44,943 nt of DNA from Holophagaceae bacterium (lineage in GTDB: Bacteria; Acidobacteriota; Holophagae; Holophagales; Holophagaceae). Below are positions 36,034 to 44,325 of this stretch, piece after piece. The number at the start of each line of letters is the position of its first letter. Positions within the stretch are counted from its first letter, which is position 1. The stretch covers positions 1 through 44,943 of the forward strand of contig JANYJQ010000162.1 of the NCBI GenBank assembly GCA_025358435.1, in the 5' to 3' direction. The position numbers were made by a program, and so were the translations under genes. A model generated the notes under the pieces. That model had not been told where the DNA came from. It saw nothing but the letters and a program-made list of their open reading frames with translations, and ran no database searches.

Positions 36034-36456
36034 TCATGGGTGGTTGCCGGCCCAGTGCTGCATCCGGTGGTTCAAGTCATCCCGCACCCTTCGGAAGTGA
36101 CCGAGGATTTCTCGTTCGGAACCAAAAAATAGGGCCGGGTTCGGAAGGCCCCAATGCTCGTGGGTGATCGTTCCCGGCAATACCGGGCATCGGTCCAGGG
36201 CATCACCGCAAAGAGTCACGACCGTATCGAAGGAATCCAGGGGATGCCCGGCGGAGATAAGATCTTCAATGGTTTTAGAATGGAGGTCGGTCGGCAACTT
36301 TCCGCCTTCCCCCATCACCTGGAGCATCACTGGATTGAGCCCGTGCGCCTCCAGACCGGCAGAATGTACCTGCCAGGCGGGCCGGAGGCGGCGTAAGAGA
36401 ACCTCGCCCATTTGTGATCGGCAGCTGTTGCCGGTGCAGAGGAATAGCACCTTCAC
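36034..36456 (-). CDS. arsC: Arsenate reductase, low-molecular-weight phosphatase type
   Basis: A 140-aa thioredoxin-type arsenate reductase that turns arsenate into arsenite. The P-loop is CTGNSCRS (CX5R, catalytic Cys7) and the relay cysteines are Cys83 and Cys90 in TLCGDALDRCPVLPG, as in the Staphylococcus pI258 family. FDTVVTLC and HWGLPNP are also conserved. It begins with GTG 36456, whose TGA-sharing overlap (GTGA) with a 20-codon upstream ORF suggests translational coupling. Second gene of the ars operon after arsR and its leader. Confidence 0.93.
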   Translation of the reverse strand: MKVLFLCTGNSCRSQMGEVLLRRLRPAWQVHSAGLEAHGLNPVMLQVMGEGGKLPTDLHSKTIEDLISAGHPLDSFDTVVTLCGDALDRCPVLPGTITHEHWGLPNPALFFGSEREILGHFRRVRDDLNHRMQHWAGNHP

Positions 36457-36515
36457 TTTGCCACCCGATGGGCCGCAAGGATCTCTGGGACATTGGGTTT
36501 GAGTAGGCCTTGCAT
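36453..36515 (-). CDS. Leader peptide ORF coupled to arsC
   Basis: A 20-codon ORF in a different frame from arsC. It has ATG 36515, a GGGGA motif seven bases upstream, and a stop (TGA) that overlaps the arsC GTG start by four bases. The peptide begins MQGLLKPNVPEIL and ends in VAK. Good start signal, correct spacing and exact overlap argue for real translation, probably to deliver ribosomes to the weak GTG start of arsC. It has no cysteine, so direct arsenic sensing by the peptide is unlikely. Confidence 0.5.
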   Translation of the reverse strand: MQGLLKPNVPEILAAHRVAK

Positions 36516-36547
36516 GAAATATCCCCTAGAGAAGATGGTTTGATCGG

Positions 36548-36563
36548 TTCGAAAAAAATCGAA
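36548..36563. promoter_or_regulatory. Probable ArsR operator, copy 1 (arsR-arsC gap)
   Basis: TTCGAAAAAAATCGAA is an inverted repeat (TTCGA, six A, TCGAA) identical base for base to the copy at 36942-36957 upstream of arsR. It lies between arsR and the leader ORF of arsC, which suggests a second regulated promoter for arsC-arsM-acr3. A-tract-spaced dyads of this kind suit a winged-helix ArsR dimer. Confidence 0.65.
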
Positions 36564-36581
36564 ATAGACTCAGAAAAAAAA

Positions 36582-36887
36582 TCAGCAGCAGCTTTTTCCC
36601 CCTGAGCAGCAGTCCTTCCAGACGTAATCGCAGAGTGCGCGCAGGGCCTTGAAATCGCACCGGTAGAGCAGGAAGTTGCCCGAACGTTCGACCTTGACGA
36701 GGTCCGCATCGCTCAGGGTGGCAAGATGGTGGCTCAAGGTCGATGCGGGAATGCCCACCTCAGCTTGGAGATCCCCCGCCGGAGTGCCGGCCTCCGGCCC
36801 CTTGACCACGGCACGGAGAATGGCCAACCGCACGGGGTGGCCCAGGGCCGCGAGCCGTTCGGCATTGCGTGCCAGCAACTTGGGCAT
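36582..36887 (-). CDS. arsR: ArsR-family arsenic-responsive repressor
   Basis: A 101-aa winged-helix repressor of the ArsR/SmtB family. It has LAALGHPVRLAILRAVV, the recognition helix ASTLSHHLATLSDADLVKVERSG (in two parts) and a wing with GNFLLYRCDF. The As(III)-sensing cysteines appear to be in the C terminus, which reads DCCSGGKSCC (two vicinal pairs), rather than in the classic CVC motif of the alpha-3 helix. ATG 36887 has GGAGG at proper spacing. A dyad upstream of its promoter and an identical one downstream suggest that it represses itself and arsC-arsM-acr3. Confidence 0.92.
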   Translation of the reverse strand: MPKLLARNAERLAALGHPVRLAILRAVVKGPEAGTPAGDLQAEVGIPASTLSHHLATLSDADLVKVERSGNFLLYRCDFKALRALCDYVWKDCCSGGKSCC

Positions 36888-36905
36888 GGCGTCCTCCAGA
36901 AACTA

Positions 36906-36957
36906 ATTCTAATATTCTCGAAACAGATCGCAAGGGATTATTTCGAAAAAAATCGAA
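36906..36957 (-). promoter_or_regulatory. arsR promoter with ArsR operator copy 2
   Basis: Reading on the minus strand, the 16-bp dyad TTCGATTTTTTTCGAA (36942-36957) is followed by TTGCGA (36928-36933) and, after 16 bp, TAGAAT (36906-36911), a fair -35/-10 pair ahead of the arsR ribosome-binding site. The dyad starts at the base next to the stop codon of the aldo/keto reductase gene. The operator is exact; the promoter boxes are a proposal. Confidence 0.6.
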
Positions 36958-37962
36958 TCAGTTCCCAAGCAGGCCCTTCAACGTTTCGACAGACACTATC
37001 GGCAGGCCCATCACCAGGGCATTCTCGTCCACATGCGCCTTCCGGCCCATGCCGCACAGGGCGGTCGTCACGCCGGGGCAGGAGCGGGTGAATTGCAGGG
37101 CCATCTGGGCGGCCGTGGCGCAGCCGGGGAACAGGTCGGCCAGAGCGGCGCGCTGGCTTTCCAGCTGCCTGAGGATGCGCCCTTGCATGATGCTCGCGCT
37201 GATCTGCACCTGGATGCCCGCAGCCCGGCAGGCCTCCAGCAGCGGCATCTCACGGCCTCCAAAGAGCTGTGTGGGGGCAAGGAAGGCCTCGGGCATGGCC
37301 AAGTTCAGGGGGGCCTGGATCCATCGGAAATGGTGGTCCGTCCCGCCCACTTCCCCGGCGACGCGCAGGAGGTTTTCCAGGCTCAAATGTTCATCGGAGT
37401 CCGGCGGCACACGGAAACCATTCCAGGTGGCGCAACCATAGGCTTTGATGCGCCCTTCCCGCACGAAGCCCTCGCAGGCCTCGAAGGCCTTCCTCATGGC
37501 CTGGTCGAAGGCCTTGGGACCCAGCTCCGGCCGCTGGTGCTCGGGGTTGTGGAGGTGGAAGAGGTCGATGGTGGACACCCCGAGCGCGCCGCAACTCATT
37601 TCGAGCTGGTACGAGAGGTACTTCGGTGTCATGGCGTGGCAACCACCCAGGACTTCAGTTGGCGTGAGGATTCCCGGCTCGGCCAGCACCCGCCGAAACC
37701 AGTCGTGCTGGGATTCTTCGGTGATGCCGTCGCCCATGGGCAGGTAGCCCGCCTTGGTGCTGATGAAGAAGTCGTCCCTGGGCAGCTCCGCGAAAGCCAG
37801 GCCCAGGGCCCGCTCGCTGCGCCCGCCGCGGTAGTTGGCGGCGGTGTCGAAGACGGTGCCGCCGGCCTGGAAGAAGGCCTGGGCCGCCTCAACGTAGCGG
37901 GTGTCGGTGGCCGGATCGGGAGACCCCAAGTAGGTTCCGAGTCCCAAGGAACTGGGGTGCAT
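36958..37962 (-). CDS. Aldo/keto reductase
   Basis: A 334-aa NADPH-dependent oxidoreductase with a TIM-barrel fold. The catalytic tetrad is visible: Asp and Tyr in FDTAANYRGGRSE, Lys in ISTKAG, His in LFHLHNPEHQ. The C-terminal part has a cofactor-binding end with GVTTALCGMGRKAHVDEN. Substrate is not predictable. It ends one base before the ArsR operator, is on the same strand as the ars genes, and could read through into them, but the operator suggests that arsR has its own promoter. Start ATG 37962. Confidence 0.88.
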   Translation of the reverse strand: MHPSSLGLGTYLGSPDPATDTRYVEAAQAFFQAGGTVFDTAANYRGGRSERALGLAFAELPRDDFFISTKAGYLPMGDGITEESQHDWFRRVLAEPGILTPTEVLGGCHAMTPKYLSYQLEMSCGALGVSTIDLFHLHNPEHQRPELGPKAFDQAMRKAFEACEGFVREGRIKAYGCATWNGFRVPPDSDEHLSLENLLRVAGEVGGTDHHFRWIQAPLNLAMPEAFLAPTQLFGGREMPLLEACRAAGIQVQISASIMQGRILRQLESQRAALADLFPGCATAAQMALQFTRSCPGVTTALCGMGRKAHVDENALVMGLPIVSVETLKGLLGN

Positions 37963-37983
37963 GAAGGCTCCTCGCTCTTCGCG

Positions 37984-38919
37984 CTAGCTATCGAGCTCTT
38001 CTTTCAAATCGCGCTGACCCATTTCCACCAGGCGTTCCCGGGCCCGTATGGCCCACTCGCCGGTGGTATAACTCTCCACCAACTTCTGATAGAAGCCCCT
38101 GCTTTCCTCACGGTACTTGACGACTTCCTCTTTTGAAAACTTATCGAAGTCCAACCTGTAGCGAGCGAGATCTGAAGGGCTAAGTTCCGTGAAGTCTCTC
38201 TTTTGGAACTTGGCCAGGAACTCCTTGTTGAATTGGGCGAGGACTTCCTGCGAAACGAATTTCTTACGCAAAGCTTCGCCCAGATAGAAATAAGCCCGCT
38301 CCCGATCCACATATTCCGGGTAGGTCTGGAGCAGCCCTTTGAGGCGATTTTCCGCGGCTGGGTAGTTGTACGCGTTCACGTAATAGACACCCACCAGCAG
38401 TTCGTGTTCGGAGATTCGCCTCCAGCACTGGGTCACCTTGCTTTTTGCCTGTTCCGCATAGGAGGACCCCGGGCTTTCCTTCAGGAGCTGCTGGAATGTC
38501 TCCAACGCTTTTTTGGTTTCCGCTTGGTCCCGATCGGCAGACTCGATAGACGCGTAATGGCAAAGGGCAATGTGATAAAGCGCGTAGTCTCGTTTTTCAC
38601 TGCGAGGGAAATAGTTCAGATAGCTCTGGTATTCAACCTGGGCTTCAGGGTAGTTGTTGGTGGACCCGAAGAAATAGCTGTCTGCCAACAGGAGCTTGGC
38701 TTTTGGGAATTCAGGCGTGGAGGGCAGGTATTCCTCGATCAGTCTTAGATCGGCCCGGCCCTGCTCCCACTTTCCCTTGCGGAGCAACGATTCGCCTTTG
38801 GCCAGTAATTCAGGTGCCGTCTGTCCCTGTATTTTGTCCACGACCTTGGGCTTACGGCAACCGAGGCCCGCTCCCATAAGCAGGGCTAACGTCAATGAAA
38901 TGCGAAAGAATCGGTTCAT
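37984..38919 (-). CDS. bamD: BamD-like outer-membrane assembly lipoprotein
   Basis: A 311-aa lipoprotein. The signal peptide ends in a lipobox, LMGAGLGC, with lipidated Cys21. TPR-like helical repeats follow: LLAKGESLLRKGKWEQGRADLRLIEEYLP, then FPKAKLLLADSYFF and YPEAQVEYQSYLNYFPRSEKRDYALYHIALCHY (each a standard BamD element). BamD is the essential lipoprotein partner of BamA in inserting outer-membrane proteins. The C-terminal third (from about 215) is a charged helical extension beyond the usual length. AGGAAA precedes ATG 38919. Another TPR lipoprotein of the YfiO type would look the same. Confidence 0.82.
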   Translation of the reverse strand: MNRFFRISLTLALLMGAGLGCRKPKVVDKIQGQTAPELLAKGESLLRKGKWEQGRADLRLIEEYLPSTPEFPKAKLLLADSYFFGSTNNYPEAQVEYQSYLNYFPRSEKRDYALYHIALCHYASIESADRDQAETKKALETFQQLLKESPGSSYAEQAKSKVTQCWRRISEHELLVGVYYVNAYNYPAAENRLKGLLQTYPEYVDRERAYFYLGEALRKKFVSQEVLAQFNKEFLAKFQKRDFTELSPSDLARYRLDFDKFSKEEVVKYREESRGFYQKLVESYTTGEWAIRARERLVEMGQRDLKEELDS

Positions 38920-38960
38920 AGGTTTCCTAGAGACGGGGTGGTGGACAAGCTCATGGACTA

Positions 38961-39956
38961 TTAGACAGCAATCGCTGGAGGTGATGGATCGGGAGCTGCT
39001 TCCATGGACATGGGTGCGTTGGCGGCATTCCAGGTTCGATACCTGGTTTCCAACCAGGGCTCTACCAGAGCTTGGGCCTCGGCCCGATGGATGTCATGGA
39101 AGATCTCATGATAGAAGCCATTCATCCGGTGGCGCTCTAGAAGTCCTGGGTTGATTGAAGACCAGACCGCTTCTGCGCCATCGGGGTCCACCACCGTATC
39201 TGAGCATGCCTCGAGGAGTAGCATGGGGCGGTCCAGTTCCGACCCGAAAGCCAGCAGCTCTTCCCGGCCTTCCTGGATGGCTGCCGGAAACGCGGCGGTC
39301 ACTCGGCGATGGCAGTAGGGGTCCGCCCAGTAGCGCTGCACCAGCACTGGATCCGAACAGACAAGGTTCTTGTTGCCGGGGAGATCGATGGATAGGTGGG
39401 GGGCCAGGCGGAAGAGCACCGAACCCACCAATTTCATCAACCCAGCCCTGGGCCGCAGGCTCACGGCAGGGCTGCTCAGGATAAGTCCTTCCAAAGAGTC
39501 GGGATGCCATAGGCAGGCAAGCATCGCCACCAATCCTCCGAAGCTATGGCCCAGGACGATTTGGGGAAGAACCGGCAAAGAGAGCACTGGGACTTCATCC
39601 ACGAGACGTGGATGGGCGCCAATCCGCGTTGCATCGTAAAGGCGCTCCTGTTGCAGGAAGAGTGCGAAATCATCGGCAAAGGGCTTGATGCCAGTGGCAT
39701 CTCCGCGGATGCCTTCGGACCTGCCGAAACCGGCGTGGTCCATGCTTGAAATGGACCAACCTAATGAATGAATCCACTTGGCGGTGTGCCGGTACCGCTC
39801 GCCATGTTCGCCATACCCGTGGCAGAACACCACGCGGCCCTTGGGCGCTGGATGCTCCCAGCGCGCGTAGGCCAGCTTCAAGGAGCCATGACCTTGAAAG
39901 GAACCCCGTTCAGAGGGTTCCAGGTCGCTGGGCAATACGGTGAGAGTTTCGGCCAT
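38961..39956 (-). CDS. Alpha/beta hydrolase, monoacylglycerol lipase/lysophospholipase-like
   Basis: A 331-aa cytoplasmic hydrolase. VVFCHGYGEHGERYRHTAKWI gives the oxyanion loop and the typical HGxGEHxxRY of monoglyceride lipases (here shown in part), MDHAGFGRSEG is the second family block, and GHSFGG holds the nucleophile Ser. The likely Asp is in LLLEACSDTVVDPDGAE and the His in NGFYHEIFHDI. No signal peptide; the C terminus is a Pro/Ala-rich tail. It is divergent from prfB, with less than 100 bp between them. Substrate is inferred as a monoacylglycerol or lysophospholipid. Confidence 0.85.
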   Translation of the reverse strand: MAETLTVLPSDLEPSERGSFQGHGSLKLAYARWEHPAPKGRVVFCHGYGEHGERYRHTAKWIHSLGWSISSMDHAGFGRSEGIRGDATGIKPFADDFALFLQQERLYDATRIGAHPRLVDEVPVLSLPVLPQIVLGHSFGGLVAMLACLWHPDSLEGLILSSPAVSLRPRAGLMKLVGSVLFRLAPHLSIDLPGNKNLVCSDPVLVQRYWADPYCHRRVTAAFPAAIQEGREELLAFGSELDRPMLLLEACSDTVVDPDGAEAVWSSINPGLLERHRMNGFYHEIFHDIHRAEAQALVEPWLETRYRTWNAANAPMSMEAAPDPSPPAIAV

Positions 39957-40048
39957 CCCACCAGAATACCGCGCCAGACAGGACCCACCGAGCCTTGTAG
40001 AATGAAGGGTTGCCTTCGCGTTGAATGCAGAGGGCCCCAGGATGCCGA

Positions 40049-41155
40049 ATGGACTTTGAAACCCTCATCAGGGCTAAGAATGAACTTGAGCCCCGCGTGC
40101 GCCAGTTGGCGGCGCATTTGGACCCCGACCGCAAGGCTTTGGAGCTGGAGCAGATCGAGGAAAAAACAACGGCGCCTGGGTTCTGGGATGATCCTGAGGC
40201 CGCCAAACCGCTGCTGAAAAAGCGCGGGGTGCTTGGCGGTGACATTGCACTGGCGAAAAAACTGAACGCCGGGATCGAGGATCTGGAAACGGCTCTTGAA
40301 CTGAGCCGCGAGGATCCTGAAATGCTGGACGAGGCCGAAAGCCTCGAAGGTTCATTACGCAAGAGTGTGGAAGATGCCGAGTTGCGCATGATGCTCAGCG
40401 GCGATCTGGACAGCAACAACGCCATCGTGGCCATCGCGCCCGGCGCCGGCGGCACCGAGAGCCAGGACTGGGCCGCCATGCTCCTGCGCATGTACCTGAG
40501 ATTCTGCGAACGGAAGGGCTGGCCCACAGAAATGCTCGATTACCAGGATGGGGAAGAAGCCGGCATCAAAGGCGCCACTTTCCTGGTCACGATGCCCTTC
40601 TCGTACGGGTATCTGCGGGCCGAGGCTGGCGTGCATCGCCTGGTGCGAATCAGCCCCTTCGATTCCGCCAAGCGCCGCCACACGAGTTTTGCCGCCGTTT
40701 ATGTGAGCCCCGAACTGGATGACACCATCAACGTGGACATCCCGGAAAAGGACTTGAAGATCGATGTGTTCCGCGCATCCGGCGCCGGCGGCCAGCACGT
40801 GAACCGCACGGAATCCGCTGTCCGCTTCACCCACCTGCCCACGGGCATCGTCGTGAGCTGCCAGAACGAGCGCAGCCAGATCAAGAACCGCGCGACGGCG
40901 CTAAAGGTGCTTCAAGGCCGGCTCTACGAACTGGAACAGCGCAAGTTCCTGGACAAGGTAGCCGCGGCCTCGGGCGAAAAGTCAGATGTGGCCTGGGGTT
41001 CCCAGATCCGAAGCTACGTGTTGCAGCCCTACCAGATGGTCAAGGACCATCGCACCGGCGAGGAGACCAGCCAGACGCAAAAGGTCCTGGACGGCGATAT
41101 CGATGCCTTCATCCGGGCCCAGCTGCTGGCGAAATCGCTGAAGAATGAGAGTTAG
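40049..41155 (+). CDS. prfB: Peptide chain release factor 2
   Basis: A 368-aa release factor that reads UGA and UAA stop codons. It has the RF2 recognition tripeptide in RISPFDSAKRRH and the peptidyl-hydrolysis motif GAGGQHVN. The frame opens 8 codons earlier, but ATG 40049 with AGGA upstream matches the family N terminus (MDFETLIRAKNELEPRV). In many bacteria prfB carries an in-frame UGA and a +1 frameshift near codon 25; here the gene is continuous, so this autoregulation is absent. It is followed 15 bp later by the P-type ATPase gene. Confidence 0.97.
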   Translation: MDFETLIRAKNELEPRVRQLAAHLDPDRKALELEQIEEKTTAPGFWDDPEAAKPLLKKRGVLGGDIALAKKLNAGIEDLETALELSREDPEMLDEAESLEGSLRKSVEDAELRMMLSGDLDSNNAIVAIAPGAGGTESQDWAAMLLRMYLRFCERKGWPTEMLDYQDGEEAGIKGATFLVTMPFSYGYLRAEAGVHRLVRISPFDSAKRRHTSFAAVYVSPELDDTINVDIPEKDLKIDVFRASGAGGQHVNRTESAVRFTHLPTGIVVSCQNERSQIKNRATALKVLQGRLYELEQRKFLDKVAAASGEKSDVAWGSQIRSYVLQPYQMVKDHRTGEETSQTQKVLDGDIDAFIRAQLLAKSLKNES

Positions 41156-41170
41156 AACGCGAATGCGCGG

Positions 41171-43630
41171 ATGAAATCCCACTGCGACCTCTGCCTTAGT
41201 CCCATCGCCGAAGGCCGGGCCAAACGAGTGCTCCATGGCGCGGAGTACGAGTTCTGCTGCCCAGGCTGCGCTACGGTATTCGGCATCTTGGGCGTCGAAG
41301 AAGCCATGCGGCAGGGGCCGCGCTTCAAGGGTGCGGTGGCTGAATCAGAATTGCCGCCGGGTCCGTACCTGGAACTCTGGCTGAAGGTCGAGGGCATCGC
41401 CTGCGGTGCCTGCGCACCGCTCATCGAAGGCATCCTTCAATCCCGCCGGGGCGTCGTGAAAGCTGTGGTAGAGCCCATCTCCGAAGTGGCCCAGGTGCTC
41501 TACGCGCCGAGCTTCGCCGGGAAGGATGATATCGTCGCGCACATCAGCAAGCTCGGTTTCCCGTCCCGTGAATTGGCAGGACCGCTGGATGAAGGGGACG
41601 AGACCCAGAGTGTCCATCATTCGGTGCGGCTGCTGCTGGCCATCGTGCTTGGTGCCAACGCCATGATGAACGCCATGGTCATGTACGCCACCTTCGCCCA
41701 CGACCAGGGCATCGAATGGATATCGGATCTCGTCTTCCAATCGCGCATCTACGACAAAAATCCGATGCCCATGATCGTGCGGGACACCTTCACCTGGACC
41801 ACAGGGTTGGCGTCTCTGCCGGTGCTGCTCTACTGCGGTTGGCCCATCATCGCCAATGGCTGGCGCCGCATCCGTCTGGGCGCGCCTAATACCGATTCAC
41901 TGGTCGGCTTCGGCGCGGTGATGGCCTTTCTCGTGAGTCTGTATGCCTCTCTGGTGCTGCACACGCACCATGTCTACTTCGATACGGCCTCCATGCTGGT
42001 GAGTCTGCTGGTCATCGGCCGCGCCATCGAGGGCGGATCCAAACGCAAGGCCCGCATGGCCGTTCATGGCCTGCTCCAGCTTTCCTCCAAGGGGGCTGAA
42101 AAATGGGACGGCTCCATATTTCAATCGGTGTCCATGGAGCAGGTGAGGGTCGGAGACCGCCTTCGGGTCAAGCTGGGGGAGCGCATTCCAGTAGATGGCC
42201 GAGTTCTCACCGGAGATGGTTGGGTCGACACTTCAAGCCTCACCGGAGAGCCGAAGCCTCTTGAGGTTGGCCCCAGCAGCACGGTGTTGGCGGGCACGTT
42301 GTTGAGCGGGGGAATGCTGGAATTGGAAGCCCAGGCCGTGGGCTCCGAAACGCGATTGGCTCAGGTGGTGCAACGCGTGCGCCAGACCTTGGCCGCCAAA
42401 CCCCCGATCCAGCTCCTGGCGGATCGTATCGCCGCGGTCTTCATGCCGGTTGTCATCGCGCTGGCTCTGCTTGCGGGATTCCTGGCCTATGCCCACCACG
42501 AGCCATTGGTGCAATCGCTCATGGCTGGCATCGCCGTGCTCGTGGTGGCCTGTCCCTGCGCCCTAGGCATCGCGACGCCCATGGTCCTGGTCGGCGCAGT
42601 CACGGAATGCGCCAAGCGGGGATTGCTGCTGCGCAGTGGTGAGGTCCTGGAGCAGGGACCGAAGTTGAAGGCCTTTGTATTTGATAAGACTGGAACGCTA
42701 ACCACCGGGCGGCTGGATTTCACCGGCACACGACTGGATGGCATAGCCGAAGACGAAGCGCTGATGCTGGCGGCGTCCTTGGAGGAGATCTCCACACACC
42801 CCCTGGCGGAACGGCTGTTTCGCGAAGGTGCTACACGCGCCCAGGCCTTGAGCCTGCGGCTTCCCGACGTATGGAATCGCGAGGTGCATCCGGGCCTTGG
42901 CGTCAGCGGCCGTTTCAAGGACCAGCGCGTGCTGATCGGCCGGCCGTCCTGGTTGAAGGCGCAGGGCATCGAAGCCATTGAATCCTGGTGGTCGGGAGAC
43001 GGGCTGCGGGGGTCGCTGGTCATGTTCGCCGTAGGGGACCGCGCCGTTGCGCTGTGGGGGCTTGGCGATACCGTGCGCGTGGAAGCCGCCGCCAGCATAC
43101 GTTCCCTGCATCGCCTGGACATCGAGTGTTGGCTGCTCAGCGGGGATCGCATCGAGTCCTGTCTCGACGTCGCCGCCCAGGTGGGCATCGCCCCTGAACA
43201 CGTGATCGGGGAAGCGCTGCCATCTGAAAAAGCGGAGCGGCTCGCTGGGATTCAAGCCAGCGTGGGGCCTGTGGCCATGGTGGGCGATGGCATCAACGAT
43301 GCGGTGGCGCTTTCCCAGGCCGATCTCGGCATCGCCATGGGCAGCGGCGCCTCCGTGGCCCTGGAAAGCGCGGGCCTGGTGCTGGTGCATCGCGATCTTC
43401 GCCGCTTGCCGGTCTTCCTGAAACTCTCGCGCCTGAGCTTGCACCGCATCCGCCAGAACCTGGGCTGGGCGCTGGGTTACAACATCGTTTTGGTCCCGCT
43501 GGCGCTTGCCGGGTACGTGCATCCGATCTTGGCGGCCACAGCTATGATGGCCAGCTCAGTCAGTGTCGTGTTGAACAGCGGACGCAGCTTGAAAGTGGAC
43601 ACGCCCAAGCGGGATTTGGAAAGCACCTAA
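41171..43630 (+). CDS. Heavy-metal P1B-type ATPase, FixI/CcoI-like (probably copper)
   Basis: An 819-aa inner-membrane ATPase. The N terminus carries a Cys-rich metal-binding domain (Cys5, Cys8, Cys29, Cys30, Cys33) seen in FixI/CcoI-type pumps, then an HMA domain with CGAC (Cys78, Cys81). Eight transmembrane helices are expected. The transport site is CPC (Cys461-463), the phosphorylated Asp505 is in DKTGTLT, SLTGEPKP is the actuator loop, HPLAERL holds the nucleotide-binding His and MVGDGINDAVAL the hinge. CPC plus this N-terminal domain suggests Cu+ delivery for cytochrome oxidase assembly, but no cco genes are in view, so a detoxifying CopA role is also possible. It follows prfB by 15 bp. 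Confidence 0.93.
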   Translation: MKSHCDLCLSPIAEGRAKRVLHGAEYEFCCPGCATVFGILGVEEAMRQGPRFKGAVAESELPPGPYLELWLKVEGIACGACAPLIEGILQSRRGVVKAVVEPISEVAQVLYAPSFAGKDDIVAHISKLGFPSRELAGPLDEGDETQSVHHSVRLLLAIVLGANAMMNAMVMYATFAHDQGIEWISDLVFQSRIYDKNPMPMIVRDTFTWTTGLASLPVLLYCGWPIIANGWRRIRLGAPNTDSLVGFGAVMAFLVSLYASLVLHTHHVYFDTASMLVSLLVIGRAIEGGSKRKARMAVHGLLQLSSKGAEKWDGSIFQSVSMEQVRVGDRLRVKLGERIPVDGRVLTGDGWVDTSSLTGEPKPLEVGPSSTVLAGTLLSGGMLELEAQAVGSETRLAQVVQRVRQTLAAKPPIQLLADRIAAVFMPVVIALALLAGFLAYAHHEPLVQSLMAGIAVLVVACPCALGIATPMVLVGAVTECAKRGLLLRSGEVLEQGPKLKAFVFDKTGTLTTGRLDFTGTRLDGIAEDEALMLAASLEEISTHPLAERLFREGATRAQALSLRLPDVWNREVHPGLGVSGRFKDQRVLIGRPSWLKAQGIEAIESWWSGDGLRGSLVMFAVGDRAVALWGLGDTVRVEAAASIRSLHRLDIECWLLSGDRIESCLDVAAQVGIAPEHVIGEALPSEKAERLAGIQASVGPVAMVGDGINDAVALSQADLGIAMGSGASVALESAGLVLVHRDLRRLPVFLKLSRLSLHRIRQNLGWALGYNIVLVPLALAGYVHPILAATAMMASSVSVVLNSGRSLKVDTPKRDLEST

Positions 43631-43747
43631 ATCCGGTCGCCCTCCATCGAAGAAAAAAAGCCACGAAGGTGCACGAGCGCTACACGAAGGTATTAGTTCC
43701 TGTGGCTTGGTGGCTGCCTTTGCCGGACTGCATCGCGTTTCATTCAG
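43631..43747. other. Convergent gap with a possible decayed ACGAAGG-type repeat
   Basis: The 117 bp between the ATPase and the membrane protein contain AGCCACGAAGGTGCACGAGCGCTACACGAAGG (given here as its three spaced ACGA units at about 43660-43690), which looks like a worn tandem of a CACGAAGG word. No terminator hairpin is clear. The interpretation is tentative. Confidence 0.25.
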
Positions 43748-44299
43748 CTATGCGTCAGGGTTCGCCTTGCTCCCGTCCCCTGCGTTTCCTGCCGTTTTCA
43801 TTGCGATGGCTTCCTGCTCATCCTTGGGCAAGCGCCAGACCCAGCGCCCGGTGGCACGATCAAAAATATCGAAACAGCAGAGCCAGTTCAGCAAGCCGGC
43901 GATCATCACATAGCTCGCTCCGTATTCCTGGGTGAGGTTGCGGATCGGCTCTGTCCCCTGGCCACCGAAAGCCCAGGCGAAAACGCCATAGATCGGCCCG
44001 ATGCCCACTGTCGCGCCTGCGCCCAAGGTCGGCATCCACTCGAAAGGGTCGAATTTGGGGACGAACACGCCGCCGGGTATGCCAGCGCCTGCGCCGGCGG
44101 AGAGCTGCATCCAGGCGAGCACGGAGAAGAGCACCGTGATGCCGAAAAGAATCTTCGCGCGGCCTTTCTCACCGATCAGCCAATAGCCCAAGCCCGGCAC
44201 CAGCCAATTGCCGAGCAACGGCTTCCATGAAGCCCGCAAGGCCTTTTGTTTTCGAAGAGGAAGGGGGAGGTTCGGTAGTTTCGGAGTGTCAGCAGCCAT
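43748..44299 (-). CDS. Small multi-pass membrane protein of unknown function
   Basis: A 183-aa inner-membrane protein with about four hydrophobic segments. The start, WLVPGLGYWLIGEKGRAKILFG (a hairpin seen in TM2-like and related small membrane families), is followed by LFSVLAWMQLSAGAGAGIPGG, a Gly-rich segment (TLGAGATVGIGPIYGVFAWAFGG) and a last helix with MIAGLLNWLCCFDIFDRATG. No enzymatic motif is visible. ATG 44299. It lies downstream of rpsR beyond a good terminator, so it is likely a separate transcript. Confidence 0.7.
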   Translation of the reverse strand: MAADTPKLPNLPLPLRKQKALRASWKPLLGNWLVPGLGYWLIGEKGRAKILFGITVLFSVLAWMQLSAGAGAGIPGGVFVPKFDPFEWMPTLGAGATVGIGPIYGVFAWAFGGQGTEPIRNLTQEYGASYVMIAGLLNWLCCFDIFDRATGRWVWRLPKDEQEAIAMKTAGNAGDGSKANPDA

Positions 44300-44325
44300 G
44301 TCTCAAGGGTAGCGGAAGGCCAACA

